In this document: one piece after another, positions 1 to 8,375 of the stretch
How the letters are laid out: the number at the start of each line of letters is the position of its first letter
Position numbering within the stretch: the first letter of the stretch is position 1
Origin: Hyphomicrobiales bacterium
Lineage (GTDB): Bacteria > Pseudomonadota > Alphaproteobacteria > Rhizobiales > Aestuariivirgaceae
DNA: 27,535 bases
Assembly: GCA_020029455.1 (NCBI GenBank)
Contig: JAIBJH010000004.1
Location: forward strand, 1 to 27,535
Direction: 5' to 3'
Program-made: the position numbers and the translations under genes
The notes under the pieces: model-generated
Database searches by the model: none
Told to the model about the DNA's origin: nothing
The model's input: only the letters and a program-made list of their open reading frames with translations

Positions 1-1710
<1,710 letters not shown>

Positions 1711-1714
1711 TTAG

Positions 1715-2269
1715 TCACCTGCGGAGCGTTTTCTCCGCGACGGGCGAGCTTGCGATGTGCTTTGGCCATTCTCTTGTCGTTTCCGGGTGGGCCGGCCTTT
1801 CAACAAGGCTGGACAGGACGACATAGGTCTTGGTGCTGCGCACGCCGGGAACGGCGTAGATCTGGGATAAGAGATGCTCAAGGCCAAGCGCATCGGAAGT
1901 GCGCGCCTTGATGATGAGAGAAGTGTCGCCGGCAACCGAGTGCATGTCCTCGATTTCCGGGAAGCGCGACAATGACATCAGGCGTTCGTTCTTGCCCCAT
2001 CCGTCCGCTTCCACATGGATGAAAGCAAGCAACGGCTTTCCGACAGCGGCAGGATTGATCTGAATGGTGGTGCCGAAGAAAACATTTGCCGCCCTCATCC
2101 GCTTCACCCGCTCATGCACGGCGGGCGCGGACAGGCCAACGGACTTGCCGATTTCAATATAGGGCTTGCGGGCATCGGCCGAGAGCTCACCTAATATTTT
2201 TCGGTCGAACTGGTCCAATCCAACATAAGGCGCTGGCTCGCGGCGAATCTTTTCTGTTTTTTGTTTCAT
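1715..2269 (-). CDS. Lrp/AsnC-family transcriptional regulator
   Basis: The protein is a DNA-binding regulator of the leucine-responsive/AsnC family, which usually senses amino acids or related metabolites. Starting at the ATG at 2269 it has 184 residues. A winged helix-turn-helix lies at about residues 17-70 (LDQFDRKIL, then IGKSVGLSAPAVHERVKRM). An effector-binding RAM domain follows, containing HSVAGDTSLIIKARTSD. The open frame continues upstream to 2371, but that extension crosses the start of the divergent RidA-like gene, so it is unlikely to be translated. An ATG at 2284 is the alternative start. About 55 bases separate the two divergent starts. By the usual arrangement in this family it probably regulates the neighbouring RidA-like gene; this is inference. 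Effector unknown. Confidence 0.85.
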   Translation of the reverse strand: MKQKTEKIRREPAPYVGLDQFDRKILGELSADARKPYIEIGKSVGLSAPAVHERVKRMRAANVFFGTTIQINPAAVGKPLLAFIHVEADGWGKNERLMSLSRFPEIEDMHSVAGDTSLIIKARTSDALGLEHLLSQIYAVPGVRSTKTYVVLSSLVERPAHPETTREWPKHIASSPVAEKTLRR

Positions 2270-2324
2270 TCTGCATTTTCCCATTTCTTCCGAACATAAC
2301 CACTCTACTATCGGCTTTAGGAGA

Positions 2325-2720
2325 ATGAAAATGGTTGCAAACTGTAGAATTGTTGAACCGAAATCCGGCATCTATCCGGCGGAGGATTATTGCCATGCCA
2401 TGGAGGTGAAAGGCGCGGAGAGGCTGCTTTTCGTCAGTGGCACCATGGGATTGGACGAGAAAGGCGTTGCGCCACCAGGGCTCGAACAACAGCTCGAACT
2501 GATCTGGGCCAACATTACCGCCATCCTGGCGGTGGCCAGCATGACGAAAGACAATATTGTGCGGCTGACCAGCTATCTCCGGCACAAAGACTATGCGCTT
2601 GCCAACCAGAATGCGCGGCTGGCGGCGCTGCGAGGGCGGCGGATTCCAACGACGGCGATTGTGGTGGAAACGCTTGAAAGTGACTGGCTCGTTGAAATCG
2701 AGGCTATTGCCGCAGCTTGA
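2325..2720 (+). CDS. RidA/YjgF-family protein lacking the catalytic arginine
   Basis: The 131-residue protein has the YjgF/YER057c/UK114 fold typical of trimeric imine deaminases. It shows LLFVSGTMGLDEKG near residues 34-47 and the C-terminal VEIEAIA near residues 123-129. A TAGGAG ribosome site lies just before the ATG. In archetypal RidA an arginine (Arg105 in E. coli) in the P-A-R motif binds the substrate carboxylate. Here the aligned sequence is I-P-T-T at residues 107-110, so Thr110 sits where the Arg should be. This places it among the Rid subfamilies without demonstrated 2-aminoacrylate deaminase activity, and its reaction is unknown. The divergent Lrp/AsnC gene suggests an amino-acid-linked role. 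The DUF1428 gene starts 72 bases downstream on the same strand. Confidence 0.85.
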   Translation: MKMVANCRIVEPKSGIYPAEDYCHAMEVKGAERLLFVSGTMGLDEKGVAPPGLEQQLELIWANITAILAVASMTKDNIVRLTSYLRHKDYALANQNARLAALRGRRIPTTAIVVETLESDWLVEIEAIAAA

Positions 2721-2792
2721 AGTCTTGCAGGTTGTCTGTGACTATGGCTGCAACATGCTGCACTCCAGCGTGAGTTCGAGGAGGAAAGTCAA

Positions 2793-3149
2793 ATGGCCTA
2801 TGTTGATTTCATGGTTGTGCCCGTGCCGAAGAAGAAGCTCAAGGCATACCGGGCGCTGTGCAAGAAGAGCGCGGCGCTTTGGAAGAAGCACGGTGCCATT
2901 GGTTATGCCGAGTGCCTTGAAGATGATGTGAAGCCCGGCAAGGTCACGTCTTTTCCGCAAAGCCTCAACCTCAAGAAAGGCGAGGTGGTGGTGGCGTCTT
3001 ACATCATGTTCAAGTCGAAGGCGCACCGCAGCGCCGTGTGGAAAAAGATTATGAAGGATCCCTTCATGGCGAACTACGATTGGAAGACGGCGCCCTTTGA
3101 TGGCGCGCGCATGTATTTCGGCGGTTTCAAGCCGATTGTGAAGTTTTAG
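2793..3149 (+). CDS. DUF1428 family protein (YbaA-like)
   Basis: The 118-residue protein matches the DUF1428 family in length and pattern: an N-terminal MAYVDFMVVPVPKKKL, a central ECLEDDVKPGKVTSFP, and a C-terminal ARMYFGGFKPIV. The family includes E. coli YbaA, has a dimeric alpha/beta ferredoxin-like fold, and has no established biochemical function. A strong GAGGAGGAAA ribosome site lies 5 bases before the ATG. The protein is basic and probably cytoplasmic; no signal peptide or membrane segment is seen. It follows the RidA-like gene on the same strand after 72 bases and could share its transcript. Confidence 0.86.
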   Translation: MAYVDFMVVPVPKKKLKAYRALCKKSAALWKKHGAIGYAECLEDDVKPGKVTSFPQSLNLKKGEVVVASYIMFKSKAHRSAVWKKIMKDPFMANYDWKTAPFDGARMYFGGFKPIVKF

Positions 3150-3223
3150 TCCCGGCCTTCCGTCCGCGCTGCACTAGAGATTGCGAGAATGTTAACGGCG
3201 TAGCCGGGATTTTCGGGATTGCG

Positions 3224-3239
3224 TTAACCCTCCGCTAAC
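3224..3239 (+). promoter_or_regulatory. Candidate CtrA-type binding box upstream of the TadG-like gene
   Basis: The sequence reads TTAA, seven bases, CTAAC. This differs by one base from the TTAA-N7-TTAAC box of the alphaproteobacterial cell-cycle regulator CtrA. It lies about 105 bases before the ATG of the TadG-like gene. A GTTAAC at 3191-3196 and a TTAA at 3247-3250 flank it. CtrA is known to control pilus genes in Caulobacter. The assignment here rests on motif resemblance only. Confidence 0.35.
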
Positions 3240-3261
3240 CACCTGATTAAGCATCCGGCGC

Positions 3262-3278
3262 GACCTGACCGTCAGGTC
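3262..3278. promoter_or_regulatory. 17-bp perfect palindrome in the TadG-like upstream region
   Basis: The half-sites GACCTGAC and GTCAGGTC are perfect inverted repeats separated by one C. The palindrome lies 64 bases before the start codon at 3343. It could be an operator or, in RNA, a short hairpin in the leader. No regulator is identified. Confidence 0.4.
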
Positions 3279-3342
3279 CCGCGCTTGCTCCTCTCCTTGC
3301 GAAACCCGGCCAGCCGTGCCGGATTGAAACAGGAGCAAACCC

Positions 3343-4626
3343 ATGGCGATTGACTTGGCGACTCGGGCCCTTCGCGCAAAGCTTTCTTCCAGCTTCCGCC
3401 GCTTCAGCGCGTGCCAGAAGGGAACTGCAGCAGTGATTTTAACCATTGCCGCAGTGCCATTTTTTGCCTGTGCGGGTGCCGCCGTCGATTTCGTGCATTT
3501 CAGCGCCGCCAAGAACCAGATGCAGGTTGCGCTCGATGCCGGCGCGCTTGCCGCCGCCGCACCTGGTCTCAATACCAATGCCGAGCGCATTGCCGCGGGT
3601 GATGCCGCCTACAATGCCAACATGCAGGAGGGCGCTGGCTCAAATCTCGCCCACAGCGCCAGCTTCACCATTGTGAACGGCGTAGTAGTCGCCGATGGCT
3701 CAGTTGACGTGCCGATGCACTTCATGGGAATTGTCGGCGTCACTGAAATGGTGGCGGACGCCATTGCTGAGGTTGGCATTGCCGGAGAGAAGAACGCCGA
3801 GATTGCCCTGGTCCTGGATTATTCGGGCTCGATGAATGACAAGATCAATGGCGTGGTAAAGTATCAGGCCATGAAGCAGGCCGCCAGCGATCTGGTGACC
3901 GATCTCTCGACGGCTGCTCCCGACAAGGTGAAGTTCGGTCTCGTTCCCTTCTCGCACCATGTCTATACGACGCTGCCCAAGTCATTTGTGGTGGGCGGCG
4001 GCAGCGGCACCTGGACCGGTTGCACCCAGGACCGCAAGTATCCGGCCAATACCACGGCGGCAACGCCCACCTCTTCCAACAGCACCAAGTGGGGCCAGCC
4101 GCAGGCGCTTGAACACATCGCTTGGGGCTGCTCCGGCTACACGGCCAACAACTTGCTCATTGCTCCGCTCACGGACAGTTTCTCCAACATCACCAACCAG
4201 CTTGCGGTGATGACGCCCTATGCCTGGACGCATATCGCCCTTGGTGTCGAGTTCGGTTATCACCTGCTCTCTCCCAACGCGCCTTATGCGGAAGGCGTTG
4301 CCTTTAACGACGATGAAACGAAGAAGTTCATTGTCGTACTGACAGACGGCATGCAGACAGAACCAGGTTTCGGCCCCGGCAGCACGCGCACTGTAGCGCA
4401 GGGCGAAGCTAATCTTGAGACGTTGTTCAGCAACGCCAAGGCCGATGGCATCACCATCATCACCATGGCCTTCGATCTTGACGACTCGGATACGCGCAAG
4501 CGCCTGCAAGACTGCGCCAGCGATCCTGTGAAGTATTTCTTCATTGCCGATGACACGGCCGATCTCGCCGGCGCCTTCGAGGCGGTGAAGGCTGCGGTTG
4601 TGGCCGAAGTCTATCTTTCCAAGTAG
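3343..4626 (+). CDS. TadG-like membrane protein with von Willebrand factor A domain
   Basis: The 427-residue protein has a short basic cytoplasmic N-terminus, one hydrophobic membrane segment at about residues 28-50 (VILTIAAVPFFACAGAAVDF), and a large exported region. This is the TadE/TadG-like layout of Flp-pilus assembly proteins. A VWA domain starts near residue 152. Its metal-binding MIDAS motif is DYSGS (Asp159, Ser161, Ser163), with further elements TWTHIALG (about 294-301) and VVLTDG (Asp335). AGGAG precedes the ATG. No other tad genes (cpaF, tadB, tadC, flp) are in the window, so it looks like an orphan. Solitary TadG-like genes are common in Hyphomicrobiales and their roles are poorly defined. 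The last 16 bases overlap the convergent truA gene. Confidence 0.85.
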   Translation: MAIDLATRALRAKLSSSFRRFSACQKGTAAVILTIAAVPFFACAGAAVDFVHFSAAKNQMQVALDAGALAAAAPGLNTNAERIAAGDAAYNANMQEGAGSNLAHSASFTIVNGVVVADGSVDVPMHFMGIVGVTEMVADAIAEVGIAGEKNAEIALVLDYSGSMNDKINGVVKYQAMKQAASDLVTDLSTAAPDKVKFGLVPFSHHVYTTLPKSFVVGGGSGTWTGCTQDRKYPANTTAATPTSSNSTKWGQPQALEHIAWGCSGYTANNLLIAPLTDSFSNITNQLAVMTPYAWTHIALGVEFGYHLLSPNAPYAEGVAFNDDETKKFIVVLTDGMQTEPGFGPGSTRTVAQGEANLETLFSNAKADGITIITMAFDLDDSDTRKRLQDCASDPVKYFFIADDTADLAGAFEAVKAAVVAEVYLSK

Positions 4627-5357
4627 GACACGCTGACGAGGTACAGACCGTCAGATGGTGCAACAGGCCCGCAGGCCGAACGGTCGCGGGCCTGAAGTGC
4701 TTTTTCAACATCGCGCGCCGTCCATTTGCCCTCGCCCACTTGCTTCAGCGTGCCCACCATGGAACGCACCTGATGGTGCAGGAAACTGCGTGCCACAGCC
4801 TCGATCTCGATCTCCTCGCCAAAGCGCGACACTTTCAGGATATCGAGTGTCTTGATGGGTGACTGGGCCTGGCAGGAAGCAGCTCGGAAAGTCGAGAAGT
4901 CATGCTTGCCGACAAGCACTTGCGCCGCTTCGTGCATGGATCCGGCATCGAGATCGACGGGAACATGCCAGACCTTGTTCCAGTCAAGGGCTGGCGGGGC
5001 CCTGCGGTTCAGGATGCGATAGAGATAGCGCCGCTCCGTTGCTGAAAAGCGGGCGTGGAAATCCTCGCCCACTTCCTCGGCGGCAAGCACGGCGATGCGG
5101 TGGCCACGCATGTTGCCATTGATGGCGTTGCGCAGCACGAAAGGATCCCAGCTTTTCGGCAAGTCCACATGGGCAACCTGCGCCAGTGCATGAACGCCGG
5201 CATCGGTGCGGCCTGCACCCTGCACGGTGCAGTGGACCCCATGAATCTGCTGGATTGCCGCTTCGATGACGCCTTGGATTGAAGGCTGGTTGTCCTGCAC
5301 CTGCCAGCCGGCAAAGGCCGTGCCGTCATATTCGATGGTGAGCTTATAGCGCGGCAT
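4611..5357 (-). CDS. truA: tRNA pseudouridine(38-40) synthase TruA
   Basis: The enzyme converts uridine to pseudouridine at positions 38, 39 and 40 in the tRNA anticodon arm. The 248-residue protein has the usual family length. The catalytic aspartate is Asp52 in GAGRTDAGVHA, and the conserved SFLHHQVRSMVG motif lies near residues 190-201. The ATG at 5357 shares one base with the fmt stop (TGATG), which suggests translational coupling as the last gene of def-fmt-truA. Its 3' end overlaps the convergent TadG-like gene by 16 bases, leaving no room for a separate terminator. Confidence 0.97.
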   Translation of the reverse strand: MPRYKLTIEYDGTAFAGWQVQDNQPSIQGVIEAAIQQIHGVHCTVQGAGRTDAGVHALAQVAHVDLPKSWDPFVLRNAINGNMRGHRIAVLAAEEVGEDFHARFSATERRYLYRILNRRAPPALDWNKVWHVPVDLDAGSMHEAAQVLVGKHDFSTFRAASCQAQSPIKTLDILKVSRFGEEIEIEAVARSFLHHQVRSMVGTLKQVGEGKWTARDVEKALQARDRSACGPVAPSDGLYLVSVSYLER

Positions 5358-6262
5358 CAGGAAACCCTTGTGCCCGCCGGAATGGCAAAGCCGCGCAGGA
5401 AAGCATCCGTTTCCATCGGCCCCTTGCCTTCGCGCTGGACTTCGAGCAGGTGGATCGCACCTTCACCGCAGGCGATGGTGAGTTGATCATCGAGCGACGT
5501 GCCGGGCGCGCCTTTTCCCTCGGCGCGTTGGCAGCGCAGCACCTTGATGCGGGCACCATTGATTTCAAACCATGCGCCGGGAAATGGCGAGAGACCGTGG
5601 ATATGCCGGAGCACAGAGCGCGCGTGATTGGTGAAGTCGATCTTGGCTTCAGCCTTGCTGATTTTCACGGCGTAGGTTGCGCCTTCGGCCGGTTGTGGTT
5701 CGCCTGGCGCATCCGGATTCTTTAATACATCTAGCATGGCTGCTGCGCCGATCTTCGCAAGTTCATCGTGCAGGGTGGAGGCGGTGGTTGAGTCAGTGAT
5801 CTGGCAGCTCACGCGCTTCATCATGGGGCCGGTGTCGAGGCCTTCATCCATGCGCATGATGGTGACGCCCGTTTCTGTATCTCCTGCCATGATAGCGCGC
5901 TGGATGGGGGCTGCCCCGCGCCAACGCGGCAGAAGCGAGGCATGGATATTGAAGCAACCAAAGCGCGATGCAGTCAGAATTGGTTTGGGGAGCAGAAGTC
6001 CATAGGCCACCACCACGGCGGCATCGGCTTTGAGAGTGGCAAAACGCTGCTGCTCTTCAGGTGATTTCAGAGATACGGGCGTGCGGACTTCAATGCCCTT
6101 GCTCAGCGCCAGTTCGTGAACGGGCGATGGCTTTTCCTTCATGCCACGCCCTGCCGGGCGGGGCGGCTGGGAATAGACGCAAGCCACTTCATGGCTCGCA
6201 TCGAGCAGTGCGGCCAGCGCCGTTGCGGCAAAATCCGGTGTGCCCATGAAGGTGAGGCGCAT
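5357..6262 (-). CDS. fmt: Methionyl-tRNA formyltransferase
   Basis: The enzyme formylates initiator Met-tRNA using 10-formyltetrahydrofolate. The 301-residue protein opens with MRLTFMGTPDFA, the standard start of the family. The catalytic triad is visible as Asn105 and His107 in FNIHASLLP and Asp143 in GLDTGPMM. The SLLPRWRGAAPIQ loop spans residues 109-121, and a C-terminal OB-like tRNA-binding domain follows. I chose the ATG at 6262 because it overlaps the def stop by one base (TGATG). A GTG one codon earlier (6265) is possible but unnecessary. It sits between def, which removes the formyl group it adds, and truA. Confidence 0.97.
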   Translation of the reverse strand: MRLTFMGTPDFAATALAALLDASHEVACVYSQPPRPAGRGMKEKPSPVHELALSKGIEVRTPVSLKSPEEQQRFATLKADAAVVVAYGLLLPKPILTASRFGCFNIHASLLPRWRGAAPIQRAIMAGDTETGVTIMRMDEGLDTGPMMKRVSCQITDSTTASTLHDELAKIGAAAMLDVLKNPDAPGEPQPAEGATYAVKISKAEAKIDFTNHARSVLRHIHGLSPFPGAWFEINGARIKVLRCQRAEGKGAPGTSLDDQLTIACGEGAIHLLEVQREGKGPMETDAFLRGFAIPAGTRVS

Positions 6263-6780
6263 CACAGCTTCCCGAGCTTCTGGGCCTTCTGGAATTTCTT
6301 GACGACGCGGTCGCGCTTCAGCTTCGAGATGCGGTCGATGAAAAGGATGCCGTTCAGGTGGTCGATCTCGTGCTGCAGGCAGGTGGCAAGCAGTCCCGAT
6401 GCCGCCATCTCGTGGGGTTCGCCCAAGCGGTCCAGAAAACGGACCTTCACGTCTCGCGGCCTTTGCACCATTTCATAGAAATCGGGGATGGACAGGCAGC
6501 CTTCCTCATATTCGCCAAACTCCTCCGAGGTCCAGATGACCTCCGGGTTGGCGAGGAAGAGGGGGCGTTTTTCTTCGCCCTCGCGGGCCACGTCGAGGAC
6601 GATCAGGCGCTGCGGCACGCCGATCTGGACGGCGGCAAGGCCGATGCCGGGGGCCTTGTACATGGTCTCCAGCATGTCATCGAAAACGGCGCGCACTCCT
6701 TCATCTACGGATTTCACAGGCTTGGACACCTGCCGCAGAATCTTCTCGTCGGGGAGCGTTATGATGGGCCTTATTGCCAT
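6262..6780 (-). CDS. def: Peptide deformylase
   Basis: This metalloenzyme removes the N-formyl group from new proteins. With the start at 6780 (MAIRPIITLPD) it has 172 residues, the normal size. All three signature motifs are present: GIGLAAVQ (45-52), EGCLS (93-97, with metal ligand Cys95) and HEIDH (137-141, with metal ligands His137 and His141 and catalytic Glu138). The frame stays open to 6822, but those 14 extra residues are not part of the family and cover a hairpin in the spacer. It is the first gene of def-fmt-truA. The upstream monooxygenase gene on the same strand ends 72 bases away. Confidence 0.97.
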   Translation of the reverse strand: MAIRPIITLPDEKILRQVSKPVKSVDEGVRAVFDDMLETMYKAPGIGLAAVQIGVPQRLIVLDVAREGEEKRPLFLANPEVIWTSEEFGEYEEGCLSIPDFYEMVQRPRDVKVRFLDRLGEPHEMAASGLLATCLQHEIDHLNGILFIDRISKLKRDRVVKKFQKAQKLGKL

Positions 6781-6814
6781 GCGCGTGAGATAGGCGAGGG
6801 GGAGAAATGGGTCA

Positions 6815-6832
6815 ACCGGCACCCGTGCCGGT
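6815..6832 (-). terminator. Short GC-rich hairpin between the monooxygenase gene and def
   Basis: ACCGGCAC and GTGCCGGT form an 8-bp perfect inverted repeat around CC, giving a compact hairpin 20-38 bases after the stop of the upstream monooxygenase gene. No T-run follows on the minus strand, so termination is only a possibility. Confidence 0.3.
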
Positions 6833-6852
6833 GGAAGTTCTGCTGCGACGTT

Positions 6853-8079
6853 TCAACCGAAAGTCCAGTTCTCGGTGGCGAGGAGCACACGGATTGCCTG
6901 GTCACTGCAGCGCGCCTCCGGCCCCAACCCCGACACGTCAGGATTGAGACTGGGGTCATTTTCCATCAATTTCCAGGCCCGGTCGCGCCGTCGCGCTGCT
7001 TCCTCGCCCATGGAGAAGTAGAGCTCCGCATTGAGGTGTTCCGCCTTGCGCAGCCGATGGAAGAAGTTATCATGTTGTTCGGCGTAGGCCGACACGGCCT
7101 TGTGCCAATCACGGTCATCCAGGAGTGCGTCACGCAGAAGCCGCGTGTCACGCAGTGTACGGGAGAGGCCATTACCCCAAACCGGATCGCTGCAAGCTGC
7201 AGCGTCGCCAGCCAACACAATGCCCTCCCGGAAGGGTCTGCTGATCCAGCGATGTGCCCCATCAAAGGTGGCAAAGAGGCCAAATGGCTTTGTCGCATCA
7301 AGCCATTCTCCCGGAACGCCGATGTCTCGCAGATGTGCCATCACAGTTTCGTAGTCGCGTTCGCCAGACAGCTTGCGTGGCAAGGCATCCTTGTGATGAA
7401 GAAGGTAGGTGCGGAATGTCTTGGGCTTGGTTTGAATCCAGATCGCGCCCCGCCCCTTGGCGTTATCGAGAAAGAAATGAAGGTATGGCGGAACCTCGGC
7501 TTCGCCCTCCATTTGCAGACCAGCTGTGAACAGTTGCTCGGGATCACGCTCGCGGGTGAAACCCGCGAGGCTTGCCGTACGGGACTCCCGCCCGTCCGCG
7601 CCGACGACGAGCTTGCACTTGATGTTACGCTTTTCGCTTTGATGAATTGCGACTGCAATGGAGCTTGGGCCTCCTTCCAGTGACTGCAACTGCCATCCTG
7701 ACCAGAGACGGGCGCCTGCTTCCACCGTCGCGTTAGCTAGTGCACGCTGCATGTCTGGATGATGAAACGCCAGGCCACATGTCTGGTGAGGCGTTGTCGC
7801 GCGATAGTCGCGAGGAGGAGTTCCTTCACCTTCAAGATAGTCGACTTCATATTCAAATTCGCGGGCACAAGAAGAAAGCAGGAGATCATAAATTCCGAGT
7901 GCCTTGGCTTCCACGCTTCCCCAGGGCAAAAGCACCTCTCCGCGAACACGGTCGCGATACTCTACCTCCTTTTCAAGGATGATGACGTCGATACCGTTCT
8001 TCGCCAAAATCAGGGCCAAGGTGGCGCCGGCCAGACCGCCACCGACAATCAGCACATCGCAATCGTAGCCGCTAGCCAT
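6853..8079 (-). CDS. FAD-dependent monooxygenase (PHBH-fold)
   Basis: The 408-residue protein belongs to the p-hydroxybenzoate hydroxylase-like class A flavin monooxygenases, which hydroxylate small organic substrates using NAD(P)H and oxygen. The FAD dinucleotide-binding motif is VGGGLAGATLA (residues 12-22), the DG motif is VVGADGR (158-164), and the second FAD-binding GD motif is LAGDAAACSDPVWGNG (289-304). There is no signal peptide, and the substrate cannot be inferred. It lies between ffs/dnaX and def, transcribed away from ffs. Its ribosome site is weak. An oxidoreductase or halogenase-like role within the same fold is possible. Confidence 0.85.
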   Translation of the reverse strand: MASGYDCDVLIVGGGLAGATLALILAKNGIDVIILEKEVEYRDRVRGEVLLPWGSVEAKALGIYDLLLSSCAREFEYEVDYLEGEGTPPRDYRATTPHQTCGLAFHHPDMQRALANATVEAGARLWSGWQLQSLEGGPSSIAVAIHQSEKRNIKCKLVVGADGRESRTASLAGFTRERDPEQLFTAGLQMEGEAEVPPYLHFFLDNAKGRGAIWIQTKPKTFRTYLLHHKDALPRKLSGERDYETVMAHLRDIGVPGEWLDATKPFGLFATFDGAHRWISRPFREGIVLAGDAAACSDPVWGNGLSRTLRDTRLLRDALLDDRDWHKAVSAYAEQHDNFFHRLRKAEHLNAELYFSMGEEAARRRDRAWKLMENDPSLNPDVSGLGPEARCSDQAIRVLLATENWTFG

Positions 8080-8166
8080 CGCGGCAGCGTATCAGCGTCC
8101 CGATTCGCCGTAAATTGCTGTCGAGAGTGGGTACTTTCTAGGTTGCTCCGCAGGCTTGCCTTTCAC

Positions 8167-8197
8167 TTGCCTTTCGGGGGCAAAAACACCATATAGC
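8167..8197 (+). promoter_or_regulatory. Candidate promoter for the SRP RNA
   Basis: A -35-like TTGCCT (8167-8172) and a -10-like TATAGC (8192-8197) lie just before the mature RNA. The spacing of 19 is longer than ideal; ATATAG at 8191 would give 18. The nine bases CTTGCCTTT occur twice, at 8155-8163 and 8166-8174. Confidence 0.35.
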
Positions 8198-8199
8198 GC

Positions 8200-8297
8200 C
8201 CGGGAGGTTGGCAGCAGGCGCAGTGCTCGCCAACCGGGTCAGGACCGGAAGGTAGCAGCCCCAACGAGATTTTGCGGGTTGTTTGCCAGCCTCCCAC
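8200..8297 (+). ncRNA. ffs: Signal recognition particle RNA, small bacterial type (4.5S)
   Basis: The conserved SRP domain IV core is present as GGTCAGGACCGGAAGGTAGC (from 8237) followed by AGCC. The ends pair as one long stem: GGGAGGTTGGC (8202-8212) with GCCAGCCTCCC (8285-8295), including one G-U pair. The size of about 98 bases matches alphaproteobacterial 4.5S RNA. It binds Ffh to target nascent membrane proteins. Its place just upstream of dnaX is common in this group. The exact ends are estimated from the stem. Confidence 0.94.
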
Positions 8298-8375
8298 TGG
8301 CAGCCTCTCCTACTTCCCACAGCACCGTCTTTGTTGTTTCCCCGGGGATGGCTTAAGGGCTAAGTTTTGCCGTCC

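Noticed and set aside
2270..2371. N-terminal extension of the Lrp/AsnC gene
   Set aside because: It overlaps the start of the divergent RidA-like gene, and the extra residues are not part of the family. ATG at 2269 or 2284 gives a normal protein.
6358..7683. Long plus-strand open frame (441 codons)
   Set aside because: It runs antisense across def and the FAD monooxygenase, both of which have clear catalytic motifs. The translation shows no family motif, so it is a shadow of GC-rich coding sequence.
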